Source: an uncultured Bacteroidales bacterium
GTDB taxonomy: Bacteria > Bacteroidota > Bacteroidia > Bacteroidales > Paludibacteraceae
Reading direction: 5' to 3'
Assembly (NCBI GenBank): GCA_937907165.1
Contig: CALCUH010000022.1
Span: 1-6,355 of the forward strand
Length of the DNA stretch: 6,355 nucleotides
Positions 5,837 through 6,355 of the stretch are shown piece after piece; the stretch's first letter is position 1, and each line of letters starts with the position of its first letter. The notes under the pieces were generated by a model that saw only the letters and a list, made by a program, of their open reading frames with translations, was not told the origin of the DNA and did no database searches. A program made the translations under genes and the position numbers.

Positions 5837-6355
5837 TTACCTATTCTTTCCACATACCTTTTCAGCATCTCCATTTCCTTGCGCTTCATATAGTTTTCCA
5901 TGAAAACATAGTCCGGCTCACCTTCCGAATTTATGGGAAGCATAATATATTGACGTTTCAGTCTTCCTGTTCCCATTTTCAAGCCATATCCATATTTTTC
6001 TTTTTGCTGTGTAATGGCCAATGAAATAAAAATTGAAGCGTACTTATTCTGAACTCGTGGACGCAGTTTTCTTGTGTCGTTTCCATATAATGCTTTGTAT
6101 GGATGATAGAACGCATAACCTACAGAGCCATTTCTGTTTACCGAAATACAATCTTCTTCCAAGGTATCGTTGTTGTTACCAACAAAATATCCTATGCCAT
6201 TTTGTTCTGCTGTCGCTGTAATGTAAGGTGTAATACCAAATGTCCTTTCAGTTTGGTAAATATCTTGCCCAGATTCTATTTCACATACCTTTTCAATAAA
6301 AAATGCTTTCCACTCTTTATCTTCCAAATTCCCAACATCTCCTAATTCTTCGATT
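5833..6355 (-). CDS. hsdS: Restriction specificity subunit (HsdS), C-terminal target-recognition domain; runs off right edge
   Basis: About 173 codons of the 3' end are visible. The frame is open to the window edge, so the real start lies outside; a TTG at 6327 in the frame is internal. The translation has the landmarks of a specificity-subunit target recognition domain: EDKEWKAFFIEKV, then PYITATAEQNGIGYFVG, ISVNRNGSVGYAFYHPYKAL, TRKLRP and GTGRLKRQYIMLPI, ending in GEPDYVFMENYMKRKE and a short helix. This form is known from type I and BcgI-like restriction-modification systems, where the subunit chooses the DNA sequence methylated and cut by the complex. The protein stops at VERIGK, and an HsdS-like tail follows in another frame, so the last coiled coil may have been lost. 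A methyltransferase gene (hsdM) would be expected upstream, beyond the right edge, but cannot be seen. Confidence 0.85.
   Translation of the reverse strand, partial: IEELGDVGNLEDKEWKAFFIEKVCEIESGQDIYQTERTFGITPYITATAEQNGIGYFVGNNNDTLEEDCISVNRNGSVGYAFYHPYKALYGNDTRKLRPRVQNKYASIFISLAITQQKEKYGYGLKMGTGRLKRQYIMLPINSEGEPDYVFMENYMKRKEMEMLKRYVERIGK

Noticed and set aside
6033..6345. Plus-strand frames opposite hsdS (also 5821-6024)
   Set aside because: Antisense to a well-supported specificity-subunit frame; no motifs.

Overview
The window looks like chromosome of a gut-type Bacteroidales (Bacteroides/Parabacteroides-like; the species is inferred, not shown). The reasons are the match of both metabolic genes to the forms found in that group and candidate promoters with the Bacteroidetes -7 consensus TAnnTTTG. 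No tRNA, rRNA or CRISPR array was seen.

Left part (1-2900): housekeeping DNA with balanced base composition. On the minus strand a phenylacetate-CoA ligase gene (paaK) is followed after 6 bases by an ACT-domain gene that runs off the left edge. Divergent from them, on the plus strand, is purM (AIR synthetase), which ends in a strong intrinsic terminator (2865-2896). The 220-base space between paaK and purM holds one candidate promoter for each direction.

Middle (2897-3423): a short non-coding stretch with a perfect 16-bp inverted repeat, then two gene remnants on the minus strand. One is a 74-codon open frame that starts like a Bro-N protein and then changes into unrelated sequence. The other is a 50-codon frame that resembles the extreme N-terminus of a type I restriction subunit (HsdR) and breaks off.

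Right part (3424-6355): a minus-strand defence locus. Reading in the direction of transcription there is the 3' part of a restriction specificity gene (hsdS), an out-of-frame HsdS-like C-terminal tail, a two-gene AT-rich cassette, and then the hsdR-like stub. The cassette encodes an ABC/OLD-type ATPase of 451 aa and a DUF4435 (Toprim-like) protein of 284 aa. That pairing and order is the layout of PARIS (AriA-AriB), a phage defence system that responds to anti-restriction proteins. The cassette sits exactly between the end of hsdS-type coding sequence and the start of hsdR-like coding sequence, so it appears to have been inserted into a type I restriction-modification operon. The operon's nuclease gene has since been lost except for its first codons. 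The likely product of the locus is a specificity/modification function (hsdM, if present, lies beyond the right edge) plus an apparently intact PARIS-like pair, without a working HsdR here.
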